A DNA stretch of 64,000 nucleotides from Otis tarda (taxonomy: Eukaryota; Chordata; Aves; Otidiformes; Otididae), in assembly GCA_026413225.1 (NCBI GenBank), contig CM048591.1, positions 47,575,803-47,639,802 on the forward strand, written 5' to 3'. Below the pieces are notes generated by a model that saw nothing but the letters and a program-made list of their open reading frames with translations, made no database searches and was not told the origin of the DNA. The translations under genes and the position numbers were made by a program. Of the stretch, positions 1 to 11,927 are shown piece after piece (position 1 is the stretch's first letter; each line of letters starts with the position of its first letter).

Positions 1-614
1 TTCCTCTTTCAGATGTAGCAGTGTGAGACCTGTTCCCATATGATAGTTCCTCTTGAGCTTTGCAGAGGCCTGAGCTGCTTTCCCACTTTGCAGACAGCAA
101 GGGTTCGGAAAATATCTGACTGAGTTAAATTATGTCTTTTTAAAAAAAAAAAAAAAGTGTGACCTTATTCTTTTTCTAGTTCCCACTTCCATCACCTGAA
201 AAATGAACAGTATTTTTTGCAGTATTGACTTTCCTCGTCTGACGGAAGAACAATGAGCAGATGGTATTTTTCAGACATAGCCTCACAAAGCCCACATCTG
301 TAGAGCCTCCCAGGGACGCTGCAAGGAGTACTGAGGCTGTATGTCATGCAAAGTGGGAATTGTGAGTACTTCTCATAAAGTATGCTAGAAAAGTAAGCCT
401 GTATTGACTTTAAGCTCAAGTATGTGTCACACAAAGGCCTAAGACCTAGAACAAATGCATTTTAATAATGTAGGAAAAGGCTCATTAGTTGTTTTCTCTT
501 CAGCATGTAACAGGGAATGCTTAGAACAGTGCAAAATGATGAACCTAGTAAACAAAAAGAAAATAAAAAATGAAGCAGAGTGGTCTGAGAGAAACAGTAA
601 TGTACTATAAAATA
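1..614. other. Unique sequence upstream of CR1 copy A
   Basis: No gene is recognised. The stretch contains a run of about 15 A at 142-156. The short reverse-strand open frames here show no known domain. Its right edge is the 5' truncation point of CR1 copy A. Confidence 0.6.
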
Positions 615-1437
615 TGGACTTTGACAGACTGGAGAGGTAGGTCCGTGAGAACCTCATGAAGTTCAGCAAGGCCAAGTGCAAGGTCCAGCACATGGGTCGG
701 GGCAATCCCAAGCACAAATACCGGCTGGATGGAGAATGGATCAAGAGCAGCCCTGAGGAGAAGGACTTGGGAGTGTTGGTGGATGAGAAGCTCAACATGA
801 GCTGACAATGTGCACTTGCAGCCCAGAAAGCCAACCACATCTTGGGCTGCATCAAAAGAAGTGTGGCCAGCAGGTCAAGGGGGGTGATTTTGCCCCTCTG
901 CTCTGCTCTCATGAGACCCCAACTGGAGTATTGCGTCCAGCTCTGCAGCCCCCAGCATAAGAAGGATGTGGACCTGCTGGAGAGAGTCCAGAGGAGGGCC
1001 GTAAAGATGATCAGAGGGCTGGAGCACCTCTCCTACGAAGACAGGCTGAGACAGCTGGGGCTGTTCAGCCTGGAGAAGAGGAGGCTCCAGGGAGACCTTA
1101 TAGCAGCCTTCCAGTACCTAAAGGGTGCACACAGGAAAGGCAGGGAGAAAGTCTTTAGCAGGGCCTGTTGTGATAGGATGAGGGGTAATGGTTTTAAAAC
1201 AGAGGGAGGTAGATTCAGGCTAGATATCAGGAATTTTTTTTTTTACAATGAGGGTGGTGGAGCACTGGCCCAGGTTGCCCAGAGAGGTTGGTAGATGCCC
1301 CATCCCTGGAAACATTCAAGGCCAGGTTAGACAGGGCTGTGAGCAGCTTGATCGAGTTGTAGATGTCCCTGCTCCTTGCAGGGGGATTGGACTAGATGAC
1401 CTTTGAAGGTCTCTTCCGATCCTAACTATTCTATGAC
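615..1437 (+). mobile_element. CR1 LINE copy A, 5'-truncated
   Basis: This is the 3' portion of a CR1 non-LTR retrotransposon: the C-terminal end of ORF2 (the region after the reverse-transcriptase palm) plus the short 3' UTR. The translation shows typical CR1 signatures in order: [105 protein letters not shown] and [16 protein letters not shown]. The frame is broken: there are in-frame stops at the TAG after DRLER and the TGA after LNMS, and the frame shifts around the T-run near 1232. The 3' end matches the CR1 terminus (GGACTAGATGACCTTTGAAG, then ATTCTATGA). The catalytic domains and ORF1 are absent, so it is a dead copy, as most CR1 insertions are. Confidence 0.97.
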
Positions 1438-1581
1438 TTTTTTGAAAGTGAGAAGTGATATTGTGCAACAGTAGACCAACAGCTTTTCCTAAAATTATTC
1501 TAATTTTTAAAGAAGCTACTACAACAGACAGTTTCTCAGGGTCCTAAGCTGATCATACATCTCTTCAACTGGGTAAAAAGA
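1438..1581. other. Short spacer between CR1 copies
   Basis: Unique AT-rich sequence between the 3' end of copy A and the reverse-strand CR1 scraps. Nothing further is recognised. Confidence 0.6.
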
Positions 1582-1752
1582 AATCATGGAACAACAGAAT
1601 CACAGAACAGCCCAGATTGGGAGGGATCTCAAAAAATTGCCTGGTCCAACCTTTCCTGGGAAAGGCAGCCTGGATGAGATTACTCAGCACCCTGTTGAGT
1701 CACATCTTGAAAACTTCCAGCAATGGGGACTCCACCACATCCCTGAGGAGGT
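1582..1752 (-). mobile_element. CR1 3'-end fragment E, older subfamily
   Basis: Read on the minus strand this is the last ~170 bp of a CR1 element. On the plus strand it starts with the tail-like ATCATGGAACAACAGAATCA, followed by CAGATTGGGAGGGATCTC, CTGGTCCAACC and a stretch ending CTCCACCACATCCCTGAGG. These correspond to the CR1 3' UTR and the last codons of ORF2. It matches copies A-D poorly, so it is an older or different subfamily. It has no coding capacity. Confidence 0.8.
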
Positions 1753-1787
1753 TCATAGAATGATAGAATTCATTGGAATGGGTTGTT
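1753..1787 (-). mobile_element. Second CR1 tail scrap beside fragment E
   Basis: CATAGAATGATAGAATTCATTGG followed by GAATGGGTTG resembles the start (in minus orientation) of another CR1 3' terminus with two 8-bp tail units. It abuts fragment E, so it may be a separate tiny insertion or an older CR1 into which E inserted. It is too short to assign further. Confidence 0.45.
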
Positions 1788-4700
1788 ACAGTGAATTATT
1801 GTTCTCATAAAAAAAATTCTTTCTTATGAAATATTAAAAAGGCTTTCTGTACTCAGGAAGTGAAAGACAAGCAGTACCTTTCTATTGAATTTTAATACAT
1901 AGAAGTATGCTGTAAATACATGAGACTAAAGACAAATTGTTTTTAACCCCACAGCAGGGGCAAGCCCTTGCCTCTGCAGCTATTTTTCGGCATGCACAAG
2001 TACACAAGTCCAAATGCAAAAGGACAAGGTGATACAAGAATAAATAAAAGCAAAAATCTTGAACAGCTGAGGTGTATGTGACATTGCTGGTATTCAATCC
2101 AGAATACTGTATCAATGAACCCAATTCCTCCATCTTTTCCACTAGTTAAATATTCCCCAGAGCAATGAGGTTGCAGGTCTCAGTGGTCTACTGGCCTGTT
2201 TGTTATCATCTTCAGAAGCAGTCGAGTAAAAATGGCTTCTGTTTGTTCCTCCTCCTATCTTCTTCTAATCACTCTGTCCCATCTGTGAAATATGGCAAGA
2301 AAAATTGCTACCCACAGCAGAATCAGCCAAGATGTGGCTCCTGTCCTGTCTCATGGGCTGCCACCAACGCGTGCCAGCCTTTCTGATCGCTATGCTTTTG
2401 TTGTTTCTGACAGTAGTATGAGCTGGAAAAAGGATGTAGGTTTATTATCAAGCCCACATTAGATTTGAAACGGAAAACCTCAGTCTTTGGTCTGCAAAAC
2501 TGAGATAATCTGTCATGGAAATATTCAGACAAGCATAAATTTTACTTCAGAATATTATTCCCATTAATTTGTTTAACTGTGCTTCTAGATATGTTTAAGT
2601 ATTTCCTCTTTCTGTGTTACAAGTGCTGCACTTACTTTCCTGGTTTCTTGAGGTTTGGATGCCTCTTGAGAAGAGCAAGCCAAGAGTTTGGAGCAGACCC
2701 CACTGCACTGGCTGTGATGGTCACCACAGGATCCATCCTCCCTGTGGCTTCAGCTGCAGGTTGCCAGCTCTGGTTCCCCTCCCCTGCATGATCCCCTCCA
2801 TGTGCCTTAAGGTTCTACCCCACTGTATCTAAGTGCACCTTAGTTATTCTTATGTGAAGCAGTAGGTGCCTTCTGCAAACTCTCTGAGCCTCTGGAAAAT
2901 GAAACAGAGCAATCGAATATCCTCCATCATTTTTTCCATAACACAGTGCCAGAGGGAAAGCCTTCAAGTTTCCACTGGTCAGTAGTGGTAGGAGAAGAAG
3001 AGCCGGTGGAGATGGGCATACTGTGCCTTCTACAGCCCAAGGGAAGTGGAGAACTTGGGAGGGGAACAGAAAGCCAAGCTTCAACATCCATTGGATGTAA
3101 AGCCTGTGCAAGTGAGGAAGCCCCTAAAGTACCTGCTACAGATCAGGAAAATTTCAACCCAGGCTTATCAGATTAAGTATTATGTTTCTCAGTATTTCCA
3201 GGCCACTTACACATATACCAAACACATATATTCGTGATTTATTTGAATACTAAGAGTTCCTCTCTCAATGATGGAGAAATTGCTGGTGGTCAGGATTAAG
3301 CAAGAGAAGGTCAGTTTTCCTAAAATACCTTAAATATTTGCAATGCATTACACTGACATATTATAAACTGCCACTTACCTCAAAGTAGAGTGCATATTAA
3401 AATCATTGTTTATGATTTTAAATCTTGTGATTTAGGTAAAAAATATGTACAGAAGAGTGTATTTAATAGTCAGTTTGAAAACTACTGCAGAAATAACAGT
3501 TGAATACCACAGGATTTTTTTTTTTTTTTAATTTACTGTGATGGATTGGTTTGGGGTGCTAAAATATCTTTGTGAGTCCACTTTTTCTTCTAAAGGTATT
3601 TCAGTAGTCTAAGAGTATAGGACAGAAACTACTTTAATCACCATGGATTTTCAAATCAACTTTCCCTACAAAAAGATGAAGCATGGCATACCAGCATATT
3701 TCAGATGACATTGTCTCTTGAAATGAGATAACTTTGCAACAACCATTGAAAAAATAAGAGAAACAGAGGGACAGACTCTATTCAGGAGACTGTAATCTTA
3801 TAAAACCTAAGTAAAACGGGCAACAGATTTGGAATTACATTGGCTTGGAAAACATTGTCCTATTAAAGGTGAGCTGCTCTGGCAAGTAGGGCAAATAAAT
3901 CTCATGCTCTTCATATCTGCCCTCGTATATTTAAATCTAAAGACTGAAATCCAACCGTCCCACATGCAACCTGTGTGAAGGGGCTGCAGGGCAGACGAAA
4001 CAGCAGTGCGAGCCGCCTCAAACACGTTGCTGTCACTGTGCATCTGCAGGAGACCTCAGGGTTTCCAGGAGCCTTTTCATCCCATCTGAAGGGCTGATTC
4101 ACCTTAACAGCTACCCAACTCCCCCAGATTTCCTCCTCAGAAAAATTATTTTCTAATTGTGCTGTCAGATCTCCACTTGGGATCAGGTGCTAAGGTTCAC
4201 CTCTGAAACTGAACCAGTGAAAGTCAAGGATCTTGTCCCTCTCCGTTGGTGTCTTTGGCTCAGCACCTGTAACCATTCTTTCTCTTTCTGGTTCACTGTG
4301 TGAAAAATTGGCCAGTTTTGATTAATACCTAACAACTCTTGGGCCCTTGAATGTGGCAATAATTTGTAATTATGCCACATAATCACCAGTAATTTGGCAA
4401 TAATGTACATATTAAAATGTAGTTCATTTGCATCATGGATATATATGTGTTGGATTAGGACAAGCTGTTTTTTGCTTTGGGATTCTGTCCGGGTTACAGT
4501 ACAGCAAACGCCATTGATTCTCTTTCAGCATTATCCTCAAACTGTCTTTTGGTTTTTATCGTCTTTGAATAAGATTTTCTTGGTATTATTGTGGTAACAG
4601 CAATGGTCTGACCATATGAGAGAAAGAAGATCTCTAGGAGGACATAGGTTGGTATAAGATCAACTATTATTCTTGATACAATTTTGCCACTAATCTGTCT

Positions 4701-5064
4701 GATCGATAGTTTAGACCATCATGACAATTTTAAAAAGGGTACTACCTCACCATATAAGCCTCACCTCTGTAAGTGTATTTTCTAATTAAGTTGTGGCTAC
4801 ATTTAAAATTATACATTTTAGTATATGATACAGACATTCTGCCATCACAAATAGCTTTTGCACAAAACGGAATTCATTATACCTTGTTAGGCAGGATTAA
4901 AGCTAAAGTTTTGTGCTTTCTCACTTATTTTTTATGTTAAAGTATCATATCTTCAGCCACAGGAAGACTATCTGTCAACTTTACTTTGCAGTCCTTTGGT
5001 CTATTTACAAGAATTACAAGGTGACCCTTGATTCAGGATGGTGTTTCTCTTCTCTTCTCTGCAG

Positions 5065-5138
5065 ATCACCCAGAGGCTGAAAAGATGGAAGTTACCCCAA
5101 ACCCAGCAAACCTCACACAGTTTAATTCAGCAAACTAG
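5065..5138 (+). other. Possible exon after a strong acceptor (weak)
   Basis: A long pyrimidine tract ending TCTTCTCTTCTCTGCAG (AG at 5063-5064) precedes a frame that reads HPEAEKMEVTPNPANLTQ and then FNSAN before a TAG stop at 5136-5138. A second good acceptor, TTTCTTTCTTCAATTTACAG, ends at 5203. No matching donor or upstream exon is identified and the peptide is not recognised. It could be a noncoding-transcript exon, an alternative terminal exon, or a chance site. Confidence 0.1.
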
Positions 5139-7733
5139 ACAGGAGAACAAGGAGTAAAATACTGTCTTTGTGTGTCTAAGGTGTTTCTTTCTTCAATTTA
5201 CAGAAAGCTTAAACTACCTAAGTCAAAGATGTCCTTGCTGGAAAATGTATTATGGCTCTTCCAGTAGTGACAAATTGGGAATAGGTGATGTCATTTGCCT
5301 GTTTTAGTTCCTAAAGAAGGTCAATATTTCTATTCAAGCCCCAATGTTACTGGATATCCACTCTGTACAACTGTGCAAAAAACAGACAGAGAGTTAAATT
5401 CAGAAGACTAGAGGGAAGAGCAGGAGTCCAGATTAAAGATGGTTTCCCAAAGGATGAGATCCAAGATGACTAAGAAGAAAACACAGAAAACGCCCTACAT
5501 GAAATATTGGTGGAGTGTATCTACTGTGGTTTTCTTTATTTGTCTCTTACATTAAATTTAAAAAGAATTCAGTAGAAGGTTATACCTTTCTGGAATCTGG
5601 AGTCTATAGTTACAGCAATTAAATGCTCTACTTGATGAAAGTTACTTTTTCCGTTAAGTGATATTACATTTTGTCACTAATGGGATCTGCCTCTGTTCCT
5701 TATACACATCTGCTGCATTCTGGGTAAAGATATCTGTTTAAAAGATAACCACACTTCAGTCATAGATTTAGTGATGAGGGAAACTGGTCTTTGAATCTTA
5801 ACAATTGTGTGAAAACTAATGAAACACAGATGCTTTGCCATTTTTATATCAACTTGCATCCATAGTAATATTTTATAGAGATTTCCTGCAAGTGAGGCTT
5901 GCAGGTGTATGCTAACTGCAAAGTGACTAGTCATTCTAGTTACCCCACACCAGTTAACATTTACAAACTTTGATTTCTAGGAAGCACAATTTGAAGGTAT
6001 TGATATGTTGATTGCCTCCCATTCACTTGCTTGAGGGAAGGGAATCTGTTCACATCTAGCAGTCCGTAAAGTATTCCAGCAAACCCACTTCTGTTTTCAC
6101 TTCTGCATTTGTGGCTCTACCTGTATTACCAAACCCTGCTTCTGCTATGAAGTTATCAGTGGTCAATGGCAGCTGTGTGTCCTGAGTCAGTGTCAGCTGT
6201 ATTCAACAGCTGCTCTCAGCAGTTAACACAGAAGGGAGTTGTGCCTGTGTGAGACCAGCCCTGCTTAATATCATTTCTGCTTCTGCAGAACATCGGGGAG
6301 ACCCTGCAAAGATGAGGAAATCTGAAATACAGTGACAGCATGGCCACCGTCTGTCAATGTCAGCCTCTCTGCAGCTATTGCTGCACTGAGAGGCCAGAGA
6401 GGAAAAAATTCAGAGCACAGACATTTGTTTTTCTGTGCTGAAATAGGCTGAAAGCACATATATTTGAGGTACAGCTCTGAGTCTTACAATGGCCTTTGAT
6501 AAGGACAGATCATGTTCTCCTTGGCTTTGGAAAATACACATTCTTCCGTCATATCTCTCTTACCTTCAGTAGATTTGGGCTTCCTGTGAATAGGTGCTAA
6601 ACAGTTTGTGGGTATCTGTTTCACTCAGTCCTACGGAATTTAGCTGTCCAAATTAATATCCAGACCTCCTAGAAAAATAACCTATGCTGTGCTACTTTCC
6701 AGCAGTGGTCCTCTTTGTTGAAGTAGAGCAGCTATTACCAGTTCCTCCAAAAGGAGAGACTGTGCAGTAGGGATCCAAGGCAGACACTGGCAGCTGATCA
6801 TATGTCTCAAAGGACACACGGAGATTTTCACTATTTTTTAAACCTTACTTCAAACTTGGAAATGAAAATTACAAACTGGAAAACAACTCTGGAAAATCAC
6901 CAACCCATGATTTAATAGTAAGTTGCCACCGTGCTAAGGTGTTCTGTAGTTTCATGTGTTCGAGGCTTGCTTATGTCTTAAATCAGAAGAGCTTCCATCC
7001 CTTTCAAAACTGTGATTAGTTTTTTCTAATCTGTTATAAACATCTAATTCAAGCTTTGTATCCTGCCATACTCTTTGTTTCAGTCCTCCTTTTGAAAGTG
7101 GAGTTAATTAATTTGCACTGTGAAAATTATACTATTTTTTAAAATTTTGCTGTTTGTTCAATTATATTCATAGAGTAACTACCCTGCCTATGTAAATATT
7201 GCAATAAAATGTGATGAGAACTTCTTGCTATGTCTTCATTAAGCTGTTCATTAGTTCCCGTACCCATATCTCTTTTCTCCTTCCTTAGCATTCCTCAAAA
7301 GCCATTGTGTTCTGTCTCAATTGGCTTCATGAGAAACTGTGAGGTTCTCATGGTGCTGTTGGGAAATGTATATTGTAGAAGCTCATTCAAGTGATTTATG
7401 CAATTAGGAAAATGTACAAGCAATGGCTCCAGGTCATGCCTGTAATGAAACCCAAATGCAGGTAATGAAGTTGAATTTCAGATTAAAAGTTTTGCATAGC
7501 TCAGCTGCAAGCCACATAAACTGAAGCAATGCCAAAGTTGCTTGGGAAAAGAGTGATGTTAAAATTAAAGGCAGAGGAAATGTCAGAGATGGAGCTGCCT
7601 GTGCAGTCCCATACAGCTGTTAACGGTTGTCTCTAATCTGTCTCACCTGCCTCCATGAAGTGTTTTGTCACAGGCTTTGATCAGCTACCGTCTGGTTGTT
7701 TCAGGATTGTTGGGGCAAAGTGATGAAGCAGAA

Positions 7734-7749
7734 GTGTGTGTGTGTGTGT
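7734..7749. repeat. (GT)8 microsatellite
   Basis: Eight consecutive GT dinucleotides. Confidence 0.9.
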
Positions 7750-8347
7750 CTTAAAAAATCTCAGCTTGAAAACATATCAGAAAGCTTCTACTCAAACCCA
7801 AAACCACAAATTATTTTCCCACAAGATGAGTTACAAGCACTACAAGGAGCAACTGATCAGAGTTTATGCAGGAGTTTATGGAATTTTTTTTCAGATTGAG
7901 ACAAAGAGGCAGTATTGGAAAATGAATGAAAAGGAATCGCCATTGAAATGTTTCCTCTTTCAGGACTCAATTCTGCTCTCTGCAGAGCGGGTCCCATGGT
8001 TTAGACCTAGGGAATTGTCTAGGTTTTTTTCTCATACAAACAATGCAACGAACTGGGTGAGTAGATTCAAATTAAAGGCTCCTAAACTCAGTCAGAAAAT
8101 TTTATTGCCACTGGCAGAGTATCACTATCACAAAAGAAAGATAAGGAGTAACACCCCCGAAGTCATAATACTAGCAATTTTGAAAGAGAAATCAAAATCC
8201 AGGATTGCAACTTTGCTCTTAGCCTGTCTTTTTTGGATGGGCTGGGCAAGAACTTTGAACGTAAGAACTTTAAACATAGAGAAATGTGAGAGAAAAAGCA
8301 ATGAAGTTAACAGAAGTCTAAAGGCATGTTTAAATGCAGTAAGATAA
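7736..8347 (+). other. 203-codon open frame, function unknown, probably chance
   Basis: This is the longest open frame outside CR1, starting in the (GT)8 repeat. The translation is basic, lacks a recognisable domain, and carries a low-complexity start (MCVCVL) and an internal duplication (RTLNVRTLNI, from the 15-bp tandem at 8248-8277). A splice acceptor ending CCTCTTTCAG at 7963 and a consensus donor GTGAGT at 8057 frame 93 bp (31 codons, phase 0) inside it. No upstream promoter, known homologue or polyadenylation site supports a gene. In about 64 kb read on two strands, one chance frame near this length is not surprising. Confidence 0.12.
8248..8277. repeat. 15-bp imperfect tandem duplication
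   Basis: AAGAACTTTGAACGT is followed directly by AAGAACTTTAAACAT (13 of 15 bases identical). Confidence 0.8.
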
Positions 8348-11300
8348 AAGAGAAAAATAGAAACTAGAAGGATTAAAAGCAAAAAAAAAAAAGATGAAGC
8401 ATTGCTGTTTACAAATTTTTGGGGAGAATCTCTATCATAAAATGCTGTAGTATGCAGAAGATGCTAGGTCAGTCATGTACCACTGGCAGGAAAGGTAGCT
8501 GAAACAGGCTTGGTAGTTACATGGCATTTTAATGAAACTAGTATCCTTTAATATTGTGCCCCACTACAGATTTGCAGGCCATAAGGAACCGTCAGCCTGC
8601 TATTTTTTTAACACTGTGGTATTTCATCAACTCTTTCTGTCAGCTTGTATTCAATTAAATCATATATTTTGGGTTGAACACAAGTTTGACTGTGAACTCC
8701 TGGAAATGAAGAATCCATCACGTTGTGCAGTGATTTGTTCTCATTATTAATCAGCTTCTTTCTCAAAAAGCTCTGTGTCTTACTTATACTTTGACTTGCT
8801 TGGCTGTGATGTGATTTATTCTAAGATCTTCCTAACAGGTCAAAGATGCAGTTACAAACTGGTATTTTGTCAATTCTGAAAATAGGTCTTAGGTTGGTTG
8901 TTCTGTTTGTTGGGGTTTTTTTGAATGAGAGAATTATGCTTTTTAAAAAAGAAGTATATTCACATTTCACCAATGCCTAAAAGTATTTGAACTAAATGGC
9001 TATTGCTAATATGTTGTCATCTGCATTTTAGATTTCCTTAATATGACCGAACTGTGGTAAGACACAAGCATAACTTTAAGACTTTATTTGTAAGCTACTG
9101 CCCAGGAAAAGGTCCAGTAGGTACCACATAGGTATGGCATAATAATACCATGTAACTGCTAGGATGACTGACAAGTCCCTCATAGAGGATGAGCCCTAAA
9201 CAAGATCAGCAGAATATATTTCCCATTGTCTAAAGCCAATACAAGACTGATGCCCTTATTCCCAGAGGGAACATAGTGCGAGGACAGAAAAGCCCCATCC
9301 CTGCAGACCACCTCAAAACATGTTGCCATCATTATTTACAAGCAAGGTAATTACTCTGCTTCACTCCAGCTCTGGCCTTGCTAATGGACAGCAGAGCCCT
9401 ATTATTTGCAGAGACATTATTCATCACATAATCAAATTATTTTTTCTATCCCCTACCTTGCCCGTCGTTGTTAGTATACGTTTATCCTATTGACAGTATC
9501 ATTATTATCACAGTCTTTTCTGTTTCCCTGTAATCTCTATGTCAGGAAAGAATGAAGTTTTCAGAGTGGAAGGCAGAGCAAGGAGCTTTTTCTAAGTTGC
9601 TTTGCTTTCTGTTGACCTAAGAGTAGTTGTCCCCTTTGCCCCATATGGCTGGGCTGCTGTCCCTCAGTGCATCAGAGGGAGAGAGGCATGCAGTAGGCTG
9701 CCAGGAACTATAGTGAAGCAAAAAACATCTCTGAAGCAACAAGGTCAGTGCCCCCGATGCTTCCCTTCACACCCCAGAGTCCAAATCTAAACAAACAGTC
9801 GCATCTCCATCTCTCTTGTATAGCCTTATCTTCACAACCTGCCCCTGCCCCAATAGATCTGGTAACAGCAGTAAGCCAGCAGAGTCCAGCCATAAAATTT
9901 CTCCAGGGGTGCGTGAGGAGCGCAGTCATTTCACTACATGCCATTTGAGAGACAGCAGCTTGTTTCTTTTTTAGACATCCCCCGCTGAAGAATCATTTCC
10001 TGTTTAGAGTACAGGATTTATTACTAACTTGCTCATTTCTTGAGGGCTGTGGTGATGGTGGGGTCGTATAGCAGATGACAGCTGATAAGTGAATCATCTA
10101 TTTCTCTGGGAACTGTTAGCTAACAATTCCAGAAGGTTTTGATGGTCGGAATGTTCCAGTTTTCCCCAGTTTCTGATTTTCTGGCACTTCAGAGAAGCTA
10201 AAGTCCTAGAAATTGTAAACTTTTGGAAATCAATCTGCTTGACAGTCTTTTTTTTTTTTTTCTTGGGGAAGGAGGTATCTTTTTACAGTTCATGCCTGCT
10301 TCAGTTGTAATTAACCCAGATAACACCTTGGTTTTCTGTCCTTTAGCTGCCAAGTGGTGCTGCACAGAGGCCTTTCACAGGTCACATTCTTGTCACATCC
10401 AGATTTCAGCATATCCATTTCCGGACTGAGGAAACAGTAGCAGAGCTTGGTCATTTTTGCACATGCTGTATTCACCCAAGCTGCATGTAGGCACAGGTAA
10501 ATCTAGACTCATGCAAGTGAAGGATTACAGGCAGTGTTTATACCATCAGGCTGCTAAATAGAGGGAAGCAACTGGTGTAATTAATGGGAACTATGGACTT
10601 TAATATGTTGTACATCCAAGTGCTTATATGAGCAGAAATGTGTATCCCCAGCAGTGGGGAAGAAACATAGAAAGTTACTTCATGTTTAACTGGATAAATA
10701 AGTACTTAAAAGGGGTATTTAGGAATGAGGAGATGTAAGGTTTAGATGTGCTTTTTAAAATCAAAGCCATCCCCTTTCCTCCCTAAGGTGACTGAGAACT
10801 GAGGAGCTCATGGTGATTTTTCTCCTATAAAAAAATCAGATATTCTGTCAACAATTCTTCTGTCAACCTTCTGCTCTATGCTAGTTTTGAGCACAACTGA
10901 GAGGTTTCTGTCAAAAGCAAATGGCATTTCAGTGGCTCAATGATTCTTCTATGGCTAGGGATCAATGGGTCTGATATAATTGAGATTTCCTTAGATCTCA
11001 ATGTGGGGCTCATCCTGGCCCTGCTGTGGTGATAAGCCTCCTTCTGCAAAGTGCTGAGTATCCTCAGTTCTCTGGAGTTTACAGAAATAGCTGATGGCAG
11101 TCAATACCTTGTCAGGCTGTGCCTGCATTTAGCACTGAAATAAATGGAATTATTGAATTAATCAGCTTTGACAAAAATGCATTACAGAGAGGTATCCCTT
11201 TTCAGGACACAGTCTGGAAAAAATTTCTAAATGAAAACACAGAGCATTAAACCATAATGCTGTCATCTTTTTAAGACTGCACATCAGATCCATATGTATT

Positions 11301-11565
11301 GTGTCACTGTTCTGAGGTGTGAATAGAAGACCTCAACGGCAAAACCAATATGCATTCCTCGGAGACAAAGGACAGCAAAGTCTACTGGGTCTCTGTGGCT
11401 GCTGTAAGGAACATGCTGATCTCTCATCTCATCTCTTCCCGATTTCAGTGGTGCAACTTTGTTCCAATTGCAGCAGTGACCCTGAGTCTGCAGAAAGAGC
11501 AAGTTTTTGTCAGAGTTTGACTTTTTTTTTTTGTATTTTGAGCCCACTGTTCCTCTGAATATCAG

Positions 11566-11581
11566 GGAGAGAGAGAGAGAG
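11566..11581. repeat. (GA)8 microsatellite
   Basis: Eight consecutive GA dinucleotides. Confidence 0.9.
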
Positions 11582-11927
11582 GTAATGATGGGGGCAGCAG
11601 CCCAAGGATTCCACTAGTGATTTTTTTGGGTAATCAGGGTTTTGTGAACATTTTAAATATGGCTAAAAACTAACCTGTTAGGCTTTAAGAGAGATTTGTA
11701 GCCTTTTTCATCCCTGTCCTCTGAAATGACAGTTTCAGGAGGCACACACTGTATATACTGCATAGATGTTTGATATTCTTAAAAAAAAAAAATATCCAGC
11801 CTCCTAGCCCTTTTGAGCTACAAATGCATTTAAAATAGAACTTGGACATTTTTATTAACGTCTAAGAAATTCTAAGTTCTTTAAAGGTAAGGGAATCTGG
11901 AAACATAAAAAAAAAAAACCTGCTAAT

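Larger units (their letters stand above)
1788..11927. other. About 10 kb of unique gene-poor DNA
   Basis: No known exon, RNA gene or transposon is recognised. The open frames are short and lack recognisable domains. The stretch holds a T15 run at 3515-3529, a T14 run at 10248-10261, (GT)8 at 7734-7749 and (GA)8 at 11566-11581. It also holds two strong splice-acceptor-like sites ending at 5064 and 5203, and an unusually long open frame at 7736-8347, listed separately. It is probably intergenic or intronic. Confidence 0.55.

Noticed and set aside
842-1294. 150-codon plus-strand frame as a host gene
   Set aside because: It is the C-terminal ORF2 remnant of CR1 copy A and is described there.
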